Shown here piece by piece: positions 11,025-22,460 of a stretch of DNA of 64,000 nucleotides (positions within the stretch are counted from its first letter, which is position 1; each line of letters starts with the position of its first letter). The DNA lies in assembly GCA_025201845.1 (NCBI GenBank), contig MU603946.1, positions 150,934-214,933 on the forward strand, in the 5' to 3' direction. The notes under the pieces were generated by a model. It searched no databases. It saw only the letters and a list, made by a program, of their open reading frames with translations, and was not told where the DNA came from. Position numbers and translations under genes: made by a program. The stretch is from Martensiomyces pterosporus. Taxonomy: Eukaryota > Kickxellomycota > Kickxellomycetes > Kickxellales > Kickxellaceae.

Positions 11025-11327
11025 CTAGTTGGTAAGAATCTTTTGGCGGTGCCTGTGGTAGTTGTGGCTGTGGCTGTGGTACTTTTCGTGGTGGATCGTG
11101 TGCAGGGGAGGGTCAAGATGTACACGGATGCCCTTGGGCTTCTTATCCGCTCTGCAGCACTCTTGGTCGAACGTGATGTGGTCAAAGTACAGGTCCCAGT
11201 TTTCCAGCATACGTCCACATACACTGCACAGCGGCTCCACGGGTGGCCCCAGCACACAGGCAATTGGGCTAATCCATGAGCTCCTCGCGGGTTTGCTCAA
11301 TACAGCAACTGGCGCACGGTAGTCCAT
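11025..11327 (-). CDS. small Cys/His-rich hypothetical protein
   Basis: This 100-residue frame starts at an ATG in a perfect Kozak setting (GCCGCCATGG) and uses C/G-ending codons throughout, so it is probably real. A CSVCG knuckle at about residues 34-38 is followed by a CC pair near residue 59. The last 30 residues are packed with His (HTIHHEKYHSHSHNYHRHR), which suggests metal or nucleic-acid binding. The middle segment (RMLENWDLYFDHITFDQE) looks folded. I do not recognise the family. No partner is evident; flanking DNA on both sides is gene-poor. Confidence 0.6.
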   Translation of the reverse strand: MDYRAPVAVLSKPARSSWISPIACVLGPPVEPLCSVCGRMLENWDLYFDHITFDQECCRADKKPKGIRVHLDPPLHTIHHEKYHSHSHNYHRHRQKILTN

Positions 11328-13195
11328 GGCGGCTTCTTTGTATTTTAGCGGAAGTGCACAGGGCTCTTAGGATGCCAGGAGTGGCGAAGACGACCTATTT
11401 TACAGGGCAGGCTGGCAGGGCTGCGAGAGTGAATAACGGCAGCAAATATACACGCGCTAGGAAAGGAGGGGCAAGTGCTGAGGGAAAAGGGAGAAGCGAC
11501 ATGAAGCATTTCATTTCCCGACACAGAGGAGTGGGGAAACGGTCGGACTTTTAAAGGGCCTCCCCCTGGGCAACATTAGAGTTGACTCGAGCCTTGGAGG
11601 TTGGCCGGAATTATGCCATTGGGCTAGTTCATACAATGAGCAGAGGCGAGAAGGGAACGAAGGAAGGAAGAGAGGACCTCAAGGGGGTCATGGGGCCCAG
11701 CCATGGCTTATTCTCGTGTCTCTTCTACTGCTATCTGAAATCACCCACTTGAGCGCCTGCTTGTGACACGGATGACCCCCCGCATGAAGGTGAAATTCCA
11801 CGGGCATGGCGGATGGGCGTGATTATTTCAAGGCGCTATTCTGCGCTTTTCTAACAACGCCCGCATTGCATTGTGCTAACAATAGGCACCTGGCTCACGT
11901 CCCTTCCTTCCCTCTCCTTTGAGGCAATGGCCTTGCAGCATTCGCATTTGTGCCTGTGCGTTCATACCTCATAGACGAGCGCAAGAAGCCCCTGGCCTTC
12001 TTTCTTAAAAGCCTCGGCTGGCTGTGCCAAGCAGCCAGCGATCAGGGCTGGTGTGGTCTTACACACCCACACACAGTACCCGCTGCGCTTGCGCATTATG
12101 TAATGCGATATGCACGTATAGACATTGCATGTATGTCTATCCTCTGGCCACAGAAGCAGCGACATGCATTCATCTCACTTGACATGTACACGTATACATA
12201 CACGCATCCCCCGATATGTAACTATTTATATTACACCAAGCCTCCTCATATCTCGGCAGTGATGCAGCAGTTGCTCCACCCCGGCTGCGCACGTCGCTCG
12301 GATGCCCGGATGCCCGTAAATATGCGTCTTTCTCGGCTAGAGTAACTGGAGCGCCATACGCAGCGATTCTGGGGCACGCCGATGTGGACTAGCAAGCTGA
12401 ATCAAAAAGCTTGCCTGAATGCGGCTCCCTACCGCTTTCTTTCCATGTCTCGTGTGCACTGTGAATACGTAGATGGCAATAAAAACAATTGCATGGCTTT
12501 TGCCCAAAAAAGAAGAAAGGCACGTCACCTGCTCCTTTTCTGCTCTTTCAAGCTATAAAGGTGTAGAGCGAAATGCGCGTTTGATTCATGAACGCCTCAA
12601 TGCTTTGTAGGTACTGGGAATCTTCACTGATAGCCAGCCGATAGGTAAAAAGGGGATGCATCGAACATTTGTGCCTGCCATGGGCACTCTGCTTTGCTCA
12701 AGTTCGTACGTGTATTCGTGTCCGTCTGTGCTCCACTTGCCAGGCATGAGCTCTTATTGTTGGTGGTGTACCTGGCCATGACTTCCATATCCGGTTACAT
12801 TTCCCTTGCCGTGTAATGTTGTTGCAGGTAGTGGGAATGGACAGAGATGCACCTCTCGTGCAGGCGATTCATATGAAACTGGTTGTTTTTCCGTTTCGCT
12901 CACACACATTGCTGACAGAGTGGAAGCGCGCTGCATGAGGGGGCTGCTGACATCATACACGCATTCTTCTCTCCTGCATTTCCCCCTGCCACCATGTGCG
13001 CGGAAAGAAAGCCTGATATGCAGTATCCTATGCGCTTGCTTCGCTCCGGGAATAGACAGCTTCAGCACGGCGTTTCGATTGTCTACATTGCAGGAGAAAG
13101 GCGTGTTTGCTGCCATTGAACAAAGTGGATTTGGCTGACAAGAAAAAGAGTGTATGCTCGGAGATCCAATGAAAGAGATCCAAGAGGGAGAACGC
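11328..13195. other. gene-poor intergenic stretch
   Basis: This 1.9-kb stretch shows no supportable gene. Short open frames lack coding-type codon bias, and several begin at non-ATG codons. No tRNA, snRNA or repeat array was recognised by eye, although small box C/D RNAs could not be excluded. Confidence 0.5.
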
Positions 13196-13477
13196 TCATT
13201 CGGATTTTTGGCGCTTCCTTTGGCTCTCAGCATGATCGCTGCCGTCAGTGGCGACACCCTTTGCTTTGGCTGCCTTCTCGGCCTCCAGTAGCGTCGTAAG
13301 CTTGGTGTTCAGATCCTTCTGCATAGCCACCAGTGCCCCAACTAGTCCCTTGATGTCCGCAACCTCCGCACTCGTCAGCACAAACTCCTTCTCGCCGCCG
13401 GTTGTGTTTCTGTATGATGCCGTTACTGCTGGTGCCATGTCTGATGCGGGCTGAAAAGGGGGGAAGCTACAGGCCAT
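13196..13477 (-). CDS. Gon7-like subunit of the KEOPS/EKC complex
   Basis: This short protein is 93 residues from ATG 13477, or 80 from an internal ATG at 13438. It fits the fungal Gon7 pattern: an N-terminal Y-x-x-x-x-G-x-E-K-x-F strand (ASYRNTTGGEKEFVLT) followed by one long amphipathic helix (LVGALVAMQKDLNTKLTTLL) and a charged, disordered Lys-rich C terminus. Gon7 stabilises the Pcc1/Kae1 part of KEOPS, which makes t6A on tRNAs and affects telomeres. The frame remains open upstream, but that would overlap the divergent DDB1 leader. The assignment rests on short motifs only. The gene is divergent from DDB1 with 259 bp between starts. Confidence 0.5.
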   Translation of the reverse strand: MACSFPPFQPASDMAPAVTASYRNTTGGEKEFVLTSAEVADIKGLVGALVAMQKDLNTKLTTLLEAEKAAKAKGVATDGSDHAESQRKRQKSE

Positions 13478-13736
13478 TATTGCAAGGATGGCCCGTGCAA
13501 AATACTTTTCACGGAATTTAAGGGCAGTCTGCATTCGAAAGTTGTGTGGGATTCGCGCCGGAAAGCACGTGCCAATTCCCTTTTCCCAAAACCTGCGCTG
13601 GCGCCTGCGGCCTACATCAGCAAAGCCCTGCGCTGGCTTACGCGTGCGCGCCTTCCCTTCAATTTGCTTCAAATCGCGGCATGTAGCCAATCCCACTTAT
13701 TCTGATACTCGCTTTGGCAGCAAAAAAGGCGCGCAT
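13478..13736. promoter_or_regulatory. short bidirectional promoter, Gon7-like / DDB1
   Basis: Only 259 bp separate the two divergent ATGs, so both transcripts must initiate within it. No obvious TATA box was seen. Open frames extend from both genes into this spacer, so start choice rests on homology. Confidence 0.5.
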
Positions 13737-16700
13737 ATGCAGTACCAATACATAGTAACGGCACACAAGGCCAGCTCCGTTACGGCCAGCATCAGCGGGC
13801 CGTTCATAGCACCGCACGAGACCAACCTGGTAGTAGCCAAGGGGAACCGCCTCGAGATCCACACACTAACCCCGCAGGGCCTGCGTCTGGTGACAGAGCA
13901 GCAGCTGTACGGCCGCATCGTCTCGCTGCATTTCTTCCATCCAAAGGACCGCCTGACTGGCCTGATCCTCGCCACCTCGGACAAGTACCAGTTTACTGTG
14001 CTGTCGTGGGACGCCGCATCGCAGAGTCTTGTGACCGAGAGCGCAGGCGAGACTGTGGAGAAGACCGGGCGGCCGACAACCGAAAGCAGCCTGGTTGCCA
14101 TCGACCCGCTCTGCAGGATGGTGATGATGTACTCGTACCAGGGGATAGTGCACTTGTTCCCAATGGCTGATGCACAAGGCACGGGAGGGGTGGATGACAT
14201 CGCGGACTTGGCCAGCGCCGGCAATGGAGGCGTGGAGAGGTGGCCGTATGCGATTAGGGATGAGCTGGTCGGCGGGCTTGTTATTCCTGCGTACTTGAAG
14301 AACGAGGGAGATGGCGAGGTGGCGTCGCCGTCGATGAGAGGCGGGAGTAGTAGGACAAGGAGCAAGGGAAAGAGCACCGTGTCGGGCAAGGGCAAGGCTG
14401 CCGCGCACCCGGTGAGGAGCGGCGACCTGTATCCGATGCTGACGCGGTACATCGAGGAGCTCAAAGTGCTCGATATCCAATTTCTCCTCCCTTCTAATGC
14501 CAAGCAGACACCCGAGTTTGCTGTGCTTTACGAGGACGCCGACATGACGCGGCAGGTACACGTGTACAGGCTGGGCGACAGCCAGGGAGGCGAGGTGCGG
14601 CCCATTTCACTGTGGGTTAGCGAGACTGTCGAGCGCGCAGCATCCAAGATCATCCCGCTGCCCGGAGGAGCGCTGCTGGTGGTCGGCGAGGAATCGCTGA
14701 CGGTCGTGGCGCAGAATACGGAGTCGCTGGGAATGTCTGTGAGGGCGGCGGTGGTGACTGCGTGGGAGTGGATCGATAAGGACAAGTGCGAGCGCCTGCT
14801 GCTTGCTGACGACGAGGGTGTCTTGTCGCTCGTGGTTTTGCGGTATGAGACTGCGACCACGGAGGGGAGGAGGGTCAGGGACTTGTATGTGGAGAGATTA
14901 GGCGATATTTCGGTTGCCTCGAGCCTGTCGTACTTGTCCGATGGGTGTGTGTACGTCGGGTCGCATTACGGAGACCAGGAACTGGTAAGGCTGCATACGG
15001 TGCCTTTGAGCAAGGAGGATATTGAGGCGTCGGGGGCGAGGAGCCTGGACCCCTGGCTGTTTGCGCCGGAGACTATGGCTGTAGGCAAGAATCCGCTGGC
15101 AAATCCGCTGGGGGTTGAGGCAAACGCGCAGGAGGAGGCGGCTGTGCCCAACACGTTTATTGAGCCCATGGAGTCGTTCCCCAACCTGGCGCCTGTCGTA
15201 GACTTGTGTGTGGTCGGAGTGAACGAGCACCGTCAGCAGTGGCAGTCAGAGGACAACCACCAGCAGCAGCAGCAGCAGCAGCAAACGCAGCAGGAGGGCG
15301 ACAAGGAAAATCACGTGGCGGACCATTCGACTGGCTCTATCCTCAGCGAGGCTGCCAGGACCCGGGGCACTGCAAGTAGCAGTGGACATGGTAGCATTGT
15401 TACGTGCTCTGGTCTGCGCAACAAGCCTAGTCTACGGATTGTCAGGAATGGCGTCGGCATTGAGCGCATAGCCGGGCTGGACATTGCCGGGCTGATGGGC
15501 GCCTGGTCATTCACCATCGACAGCGGGCTGCCTGCCGATGATTCGGCCATGGATGTGGATGGCGGCCTTTCGCAGTCTCAGGGCAAACGAGTGGTGCTTG
15601 TGCTGAGTCTTGTTGGCCGCACGTATGTGCTGGGCTGGAACGAACAAGGCGCTGGCAACAGCGAGGAGCTGGAGCTGGAAGAGCTCGATGTTCTCAGCAC
15701 AAGCGTACCTGGCTGGCGCGTCAATGAGCTCACTCTGGCTGCTGCACTGACCAGCGATCGGAGACATGTGGTGCAGGTCACACCCGCCGCTGTGGTTCTG
15801 ATCGACATCGCTACTATGGAACAGAAGGCGGTGTGGCGACCGGGGGATAGCGGGCTGGCGTCGATCAGCGCCGCTTCGGTATCGGGCGACCAGGTTGCGG
15901 TGGCTGCAGATGGCAAGACTGTGGTGTACATCGAAGTCCAGCAACAGCAGCTGAGATGCCTTGGAAGCAGGCAGCTGGAGCACGATGTCTCGTGCATTGA
16001 CATCCACTCGTGGGATGCCGCCAGCAGGTCGCTGTTTGTGGCTGTGGGGCTGTGGGGCTCAAACGACATTGGGCTTTTGAGTTTGCCTGACCTGTCGTCC
16101 ACGCCCTTGAATCTGTCGCTGCGCATGGGCTTTGGCACCTTCTCGCCTTTGCAGACGCCTGGGCTTGTGGGCAGCCCGCTAGCTGGCGAGAACGGGGCGG
16201 ATGCCTGACCTGTCGTCCACGCCCTTGAATCTGTCGCTGCGCATGGGCTTTGGCACCTTCTCGCCTTTGCAGACGCCTGGGCTTGTGGGCAGCACGCTAG
16301 CTGGTGAGAACGGGGCGGACACCTTGCCCAGGTCTATTTTAATGTGCTCTCTGGGAAGCACGCCATATTTGCTCGTTGGCTTGGGCAATGGTCGCCTCCA
16401 CCACTTTGCATTCCGCGCCTCGGAAGCAAAAGCGTCGCCGTCGCTTGTGGAGCATAAGAGCGTCACACTGGGAACGCGGCCCATCAACCTGACCACCTTT
16501 GTCAACCATGGCACAGCGAATGTATTTGCAGCTAGCGACCACTCGGCAGTCCTGTTCACCAACAGGCAGCGATCTGGAGCATCTGTGAGAAAGAACAGCG
16601 TCTCTGGCATTGAAACGCAAGATGCGCCCAGCAGCGGTGAGACGAGCAAGCTGATGTACGCAAACGTCGATGCCTCGGACGTCATGTTCGTCGCGCCCAT

Positions 16701-18654
16701 CGAATCCGACAGCTTCCCTGACTCGCTGTGCCTCATATCGAACGGCCAGCTGGCTATTGGGCAAATCGACCCGGTCCAGAAGCTGCATATCCGCAATCGA
16801 CCCCTGCCAAAGTGGGCCGCTCCTCACAGGATTGCGTATAACCAGGCGTCGGGCACGTTTGGGCTGGCCACCATACATGCAATTGACCCCGAAAAGCACG
16901 CGATGGTTAGCAGCATGAGCACGTGGGAGAAGGGGGCCGTGATGGAGACCAACGAGCAGCAAATGAGGTTGATTGGCGACGTCAGGGCAGCCCTCATGTC
17001 GTCGCCGCCGGTGGAGGTCGGCAGATTCTCGGTGGTTAGCGCGCAGGGCGTGGATGTGCTGGCGACGGTTATGCTGAGGCCATTTGAAATCCCCGAGAGT
17101 CTCTGTGTGGCCTCGCTGAAGCTTCTTGAGCGCACGCCGCTTAGTGGCGCTGAGCCCGGGTCGCCGGCAGACATGCAGGTGGACCAGTGCGAGAGTGCAA
17201 GGAGTGCAGGAGAGCTGGGTGATGCGTTTGTGCTGGGCACGTCGATTGTCATGCCTGGAGAGGACGACGCGCACCGTGGGCGCATTCTTGCTGTTGTGTG
17301 GGACCCCGCAGTGCAGCGTACACGGGTGGTCGGGTGCTTTACTACTCTGGGAGCAGTCTATGCACTGACGCCGTTCCGCGGAATGCTCCTGGCAGCAGTC
17401 AATAACAGGCTGCTTCTGCTTGGGTGGCAGAGAAAAGCGCACGACTCAGCGGGGGCTAGCGCGGGCGGCGTGTATGTGGGCGACGCGGATTTTGAACTCG
17501 TTGTGCTCTACTCGCAGCAGACCCAGATTACCTCCCTGTCAATTGCCGTTAATGGTGACTATATTGCCGTGGGCGACCTGATGTCATCCGTGTCGCTGTA
17601 CAGGTACGAAGAGGCAGCTGTAGAAGCGCCAGGGGTCGCCGCCAGCAACAGCAGCGGCAATGGTGCATCGGCCAGGAAGACGATTCGGCGCCGGCTGGTG
17701 CCTGTGGCCAGAGACTATGCCGGAGCATGGACCACCGCCGTGGCTGCAGTGCATCCGCCACTGGAGCAGAACCGCGGTGTGCTGTATCCGCCGCAGGTGG
17801 CAGAGGAAACACCGGTGTCGATGGGCAGGGCCCAGGCTGTTGGATATGAGCGGGCGTTCCGTGGGCCCTCCCATGAGCGATTTGTGGTCGCTGATTCGTA
17901 CTACAACATCTTTAGGCTGACACGGACGGACGATGCGGCGGAGGCTGCCTATGCTGCTGCTCTCCGCGCGCCCACTCAAGCCCCCAGCAGTGCTACGGCG
18001 GCGACAGTTGTGGCCGCTGCCGCTGCCGCTTCAGGCACGAGCGAGCGCGAGGGTGCTGTTGATGAGGTTAACAGCGAGCAGCGGTTCTTTGTCGAGGCTA
18101 GGTGGCACCTGGGCGACATGATCAACGTCATCCGTGCTGGATCGCTCGTCATGGACATCCCTGATCCGGAGTTCCCCGAGTACTTCCGGCCCACCCTCGT
18201 CTACGGCACTGTGCAGGGCGCAGTAGGCGTGGTGGCATCGGTGGAGAACGGCAAGCTGGGCCGGGTGCTGGATCGCCTGCAGGTCAACCTGGCGCACTTG
18301 CTGCCAACCCCCGGTCTGTGGAGCTACGACAGGTGGCGCGCGTATGACAGCGACCAGAGGATGTCCAGGGCATTTGGAGTGCTGGACGGCGATCTGATTG
18401 AGCGGTTCTTGGACCTGTCCCCCGACTTGCAGCGGCTGGTGTTCTCTGGAGGCGGCGCGCTGGTCGAGAGGGAGGCGGTGGAGAAGGCCGAGGCTAGGAA
18501 GAAGGCCGAGTACTGGGCGAGCTACTCGAAGATCGAGGCGGAAAGCGATGTGGCAGTGCTGGCGCAGATGGCCGTCTCGGACATTGGGCAGCGTGAGGGC
18601 GTGGAGCTGGACTACGTCGTTAGGCTGGTTGAGAGCCTCACCCGTCTTCACTAG
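13737..18654 (+). CDS. DDB1: DDB1, UV-damaged DNA-binding protein 1, split by a 118-bp duplication
   Basis: DDB1 is the triple-propeller adaptor of CUL4-RING ubiquitin ligases. The ATG at 13737 opens MQYQYIVTAHK, as in animal and plant DDB1. Conserved blocks follow: RLEIHTLTPQGLR, CVYVGSHYGDQELVRL, ITCSGLRNKPSLRIVRNGVGI-like, RSILMCSLGSTPYLL, VTLGTRPINLTTF and the C-terminal helical part FLDLSPDLQRLV. The frame breaks at about 16200, where a 118-bp unit (16085-16202) is repeated almost exactly (16203-16320). The second part continues to 18654. Without one unit the protein would be about 1599 residues, well above the usual 1100-1150. The excess sits in low-complexity loops, including a polyQ at 15261-15284 and Ala/Ser-rich inserts near 17950-18050. 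The duplication is more likely an assembly error than a real lesion. Confidence 0.85.
16085..16320. repeat. 118-bp imperfect tandem duplication inside DDB1
   Basis: Copies are 16085-16202 and 16203-16320. They differ at about three positions, all near the 3' end (for example CCGCTAGCTGGCGAG versus ACGCTAGCTGGTGAG). The offset is 118, one more than a multiple of three, so the DDB1 frame is broken. Only the second copy reads into the conserved downstream block. Confidence 0.9.
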
Positions 18655-19267
18655 CCCCGTGGTGGATCTGCCTTTTTGATGTTCTATTAATAGAACCCTT
18701 GGTAGCCCTTCTTTGTTGCGGTATTTCTTGGCAGGCAAGAGCGTCAACCACAACACCCACAAGCGTCTTTGGCCGGATTCCTGCAAGCTGCGGGGAAGAT
18801 TCCATTTGTTGCGTGGCACGTAATAGGTGGTGCTGCGTGCAGGCGGCACAGGGAATAGTGGTGTGTGCGAATGAAAGCTCTTGGCCCATGCATCTTGCCC
18901 CAGTGTTTTGTGCGTGAGGGTGTGTGAGCTAAATGCGGATATACTGGCGATGTCGCCGGGCGGGTGCGGGAAACAGGCAAGCCAAAACAGGGCAGCCCCT
19001 CAGGAGCCAAGCAGCTCTACGCATGGTTGCCTAAATAAAACCCAGGCGGTGGCTGCTGTCATCATCGCCGGGGCTCCCTCCTCTCCTTCCTCTTGATTTT
19101 TCTTCTTTATTCTACTGCTCTACAAAGGAGTTTTTTTCTTTTTAAACTCTATTCCTTTTTCTTTGACGAGTCCAAACGGCACACGCAGCACGCCTATTTC
19201 CTCAATTTGACATTTGGGCTATTTTTTTTCCCACCAGTATCCGGGAATAGAAAAAGATACATAGGAC
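18655..19267 (+). promoter_or_regulatory. promoter/leader region of the PhoD-like gene
   Basis: This region lies between the DDB1 stop and the next plus-strand ATG. The last 180 nt are pyrimidine-rich (T and CT tracts), as in other leaders in this window. No gene was seen. Confidence 0.5.
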
Positions 19268-22200
19268 ATGGACCCCACAGCAGGGCAGCACCCAAACGAC
19301 GGGTTTTCGCCAAACAACCCGTTCAGCGGCATGGATGGCAGCCAGCAGCATACCATCGCTACCGCCTACCCTGCCGCCAACGCTGTATCCCAGCCAGCAG
19401 GCAGCGGCGTGACGGACGATATGGCAGCGGCGTCAGCTAGGCTGGCCAACTTGCAGCTGAACACGGGCGGCAGTAGCCAGCCCCAGCATGTGTTTGGCCC
19501 TGGATACGGCGCCAATAATAGCAGCGTCATGACAGGTGCTCAGGTGACCGCCCTCGGTCATTCGCCTGCTATTGTAGCCGCTGCTGCAACAGCTGCTGCA
19601 GGAGGAAGCGGTGCGTCGCCCCACTTGGCCTCCTCGCTTGCGGAGGCCAGCAGCTACCAGCAGCAGCAGCAGCAGCAGACTTCGCCTGTGCCCTCCCCTA
19701 CTCGCCTGGGTGGCACGTTTGCCCCTGGGTACGGACCAGCACCCCCACCGAATCCGTCTGCATTCAGCTCTGCGCCCCTGCCCCCCCGTGCCTCCTTGGA
19801 TTCAGCATCCCCGCCGCCTCCCAACCTGCCCATGTCGGGTCGTCAGAACACGCAGAGTGGACCCCGGCNNNNNNNNNNTTCGCCAAACAACCCGTTCAGC
19901 GGCATGGATGGCAGCCAGCAGCATACCATCGCTACCGCCTACCCTGCCGCCAACGCCGTATCCCAGCCAGCAGGCAGCGGCGTGACGGACGATATGGCAG
20001 CGGCGTCAGCTAGGCTGGCCAACTTGCAGCTGAACACGGGCGGCAGTAGCCAGCCCCAGCATGTGTTTGGCCCTGGATACGGCGCCAATAATAGCAGCGT
20101 CATGACAGGTGCTCAGGTGACCGCCCTCGGTCATTCGCCTGCTATTGTAGCCGCTGCTGCAACAGCTGCTGCAGGAGGAAGCGGTGCGTCGCCCCACTTG
20201 GCCTCCTCGCTTGCGGAAACCAGCAGCTACCAGCAGCAGCAGCAGACTTCGCCTGTGCCCTCCCCTACTCGCCTGGGTGGCACGTTTGCCCCTGGGTACG
20301 GACCAGCACCCCCACCGAATCCGTCTGCATTCAGCTCTGCGCCCCTGCCCCCCCGTGCCTCCTTGGATTCAGCATCCCCGCCGCCTCCCAACCTGCCCAT
20401 GTCGGGTCGTCAGAACACGCAGAGTGGACCCCGGCAGCAGATGTCGCAGCCGCTTATCCTCCCCCCGATCATCGGCCCCCTGCTCCAGTTCGTCAACATT
20501 GAGCTGGAGCGCGCTGTGTGGCACGGCTCCGTGCTGGTGCTCACCAACGAGTCGCTCCTGCCCCACGACGTCAGGCCGCCCCCTCCTGCAGCCAGCAGCT
20601 CGTCGTTTGGGCCCAACCAGCCCACCTCGTCCATGCACGCCGGGCCCACCTCGACCACCGCAGCACTGGTGCCCAATAACATGCATGTTCCGGTGATTGA
20701 GGTGTGGGATGATGGCGTGCATGGCCCTGGAACTGGGAAACCCAAGAGCTTCCATGCCAAGGCCATTTACACGGAGCCCACGTACAGATATACGTTCTGG
20801 CGTGCCGATATCTTCGTCGAGCTGCCGCGCGAGAGCGAGGTGGATGTCCTGTACCAGATCCACTGGGGCGCCGACGAGTTTGCCGTTCAGTCGCCGTCCG
20901 CTCGCCCCACACATAAATTCCGCGTGCCCGCGCAAGCGTCGGAATGGCGCACCTGCGTGACGAGCAATAACCAGTTTTCAAGAAAAGTGCCCGAGGCAGC
21001 AAGGCTGGCTATGCGCGGGTCGGGGCCGGTGTTTAAGGACTTGCTGGACAAGCACCAGACCAATCCGTTCCACGTGTGGATAGGCACTGGCGGCCAGTTC
21101 AACGGCGATGGAGTGTTCGATGAATGCGAGCACGCGCTGAGGCCCTTCTTGATTCCCGGAACCAGCAGCATGAGGAGAGCTCAGGTGCCGTGGACCAAGG
21201 AGACAGCCAATGTGGTTGAGCGGTGGTACTTCTTGGAGTACCTGAGGCAGTGGTTCGGCGTCGGCATGAACAGCATGACTGAGCAGGAGGGCCAGGACTG
21301 CTTCCAGAGGGCGGCCGAGTCCATCCCGTATACGTTTACGCTGGACACGGATGTGTTTGCGGAATACGGGTCGTACGAGCCCACGCTGCAGCAGTCGCCA
21401 GTGTTCCACGGCATTGGCGAGGTTGGCGCAAAGTACTTTGCCCTGTTCCAGGCGCACACCACCCCCACGCTGGCACACAGCGAGCACGGGTTTTTGGCGG
21501 AGGGGTACCACTGCGTCAAGAGGCTGGGGCCATACACGTCCCTGCTCACTCTGGACACTCGCACAGAACGCACGCTGACCGGAATTGTCGATCGGCACAG
21601 CTACGACTTGATCTTTTTGGCCCTGGAGTCGCTGGTCCCTGCAACGGCATCCAACCTGATTGTGGTGTCGTCGAACCCAGTTGTCTTCCCCCGCACCAAG
21701 AACTTTGAGACCATCTTGCGTGGCGCCAGCAGCACTGGCCTCACCTCGCTGATATCGTACGCCGTCAACGGCAAGCAGACGCGCAACGAGTGGGTTACCA
21801 AGGATAGGTTCGGGGACTCTAAGGCGGTCACTATGCTGAATGACTTTTGGACCTGCGCAATGCACCAGCAGGAGCGCTCCTTCCTCGTCCGCAGGCTGCA
21901 GGATTTCGCGCGCGAGCGGTCCTGTAGGGTGACTTTTGTCTCGGGACACGTCAACTGCATTTCGGCCGGGCACTTCCGCACGTACACGGACTCCAAGTTT
22001 GATCCGCGCAGGTACCCGGAGCAGCGCGGGTTTGGTAGCGACTTCAGGTCCATGATCCAGCTGACCGTGTCGGGGCTGGTGCAGGAGCCAGCAGATGGCT
22101 TGACGTTGAGGGCGTATCATTTCGCAGGCAAAGCGGCGCCATTCGACTCGTACACGGAGGAGAAGCTCTACAGGACCTTCAACGTCGACGTCAATGGACT

Positions 22201-22410
22201 GCCTCCTCCCCATGGGAACCAGAAGCTGCTTGGAAGGAGGTCGTACTGCATCATGATCGAGCATGGATTTGACGGCGACAGACAGTACCCCGGCCTACTG
22301 ACGTTCATGTATGTGGAGAATGAGAACTCGACGGGGACGGCACAGCCGTACATGATCAACATACCGCCGCTCAGGTTCCCCAAGTTTGATGCGCCGCCGT
22401 CCCAGAGGCC

Positions 22411-22460
<50 letters not shown>

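Noticed and set aside
12754..13257. 167-codon minus-strand frame
   Set aside because: Overlaps the Gon7-like gene in another frame and has no coding bias.
16085..16320. DDB1 break explained by an intron
   Set aside because: No donor/acceptor pair removes exactly one unit; the near-perfect repeat is a simpler explanation.
20978..22264. 428-codon antisense frame opposite the PhoD-like gene
   Set aside because: Same cause; overlaps conserved phosphatase motifs on the other strand.
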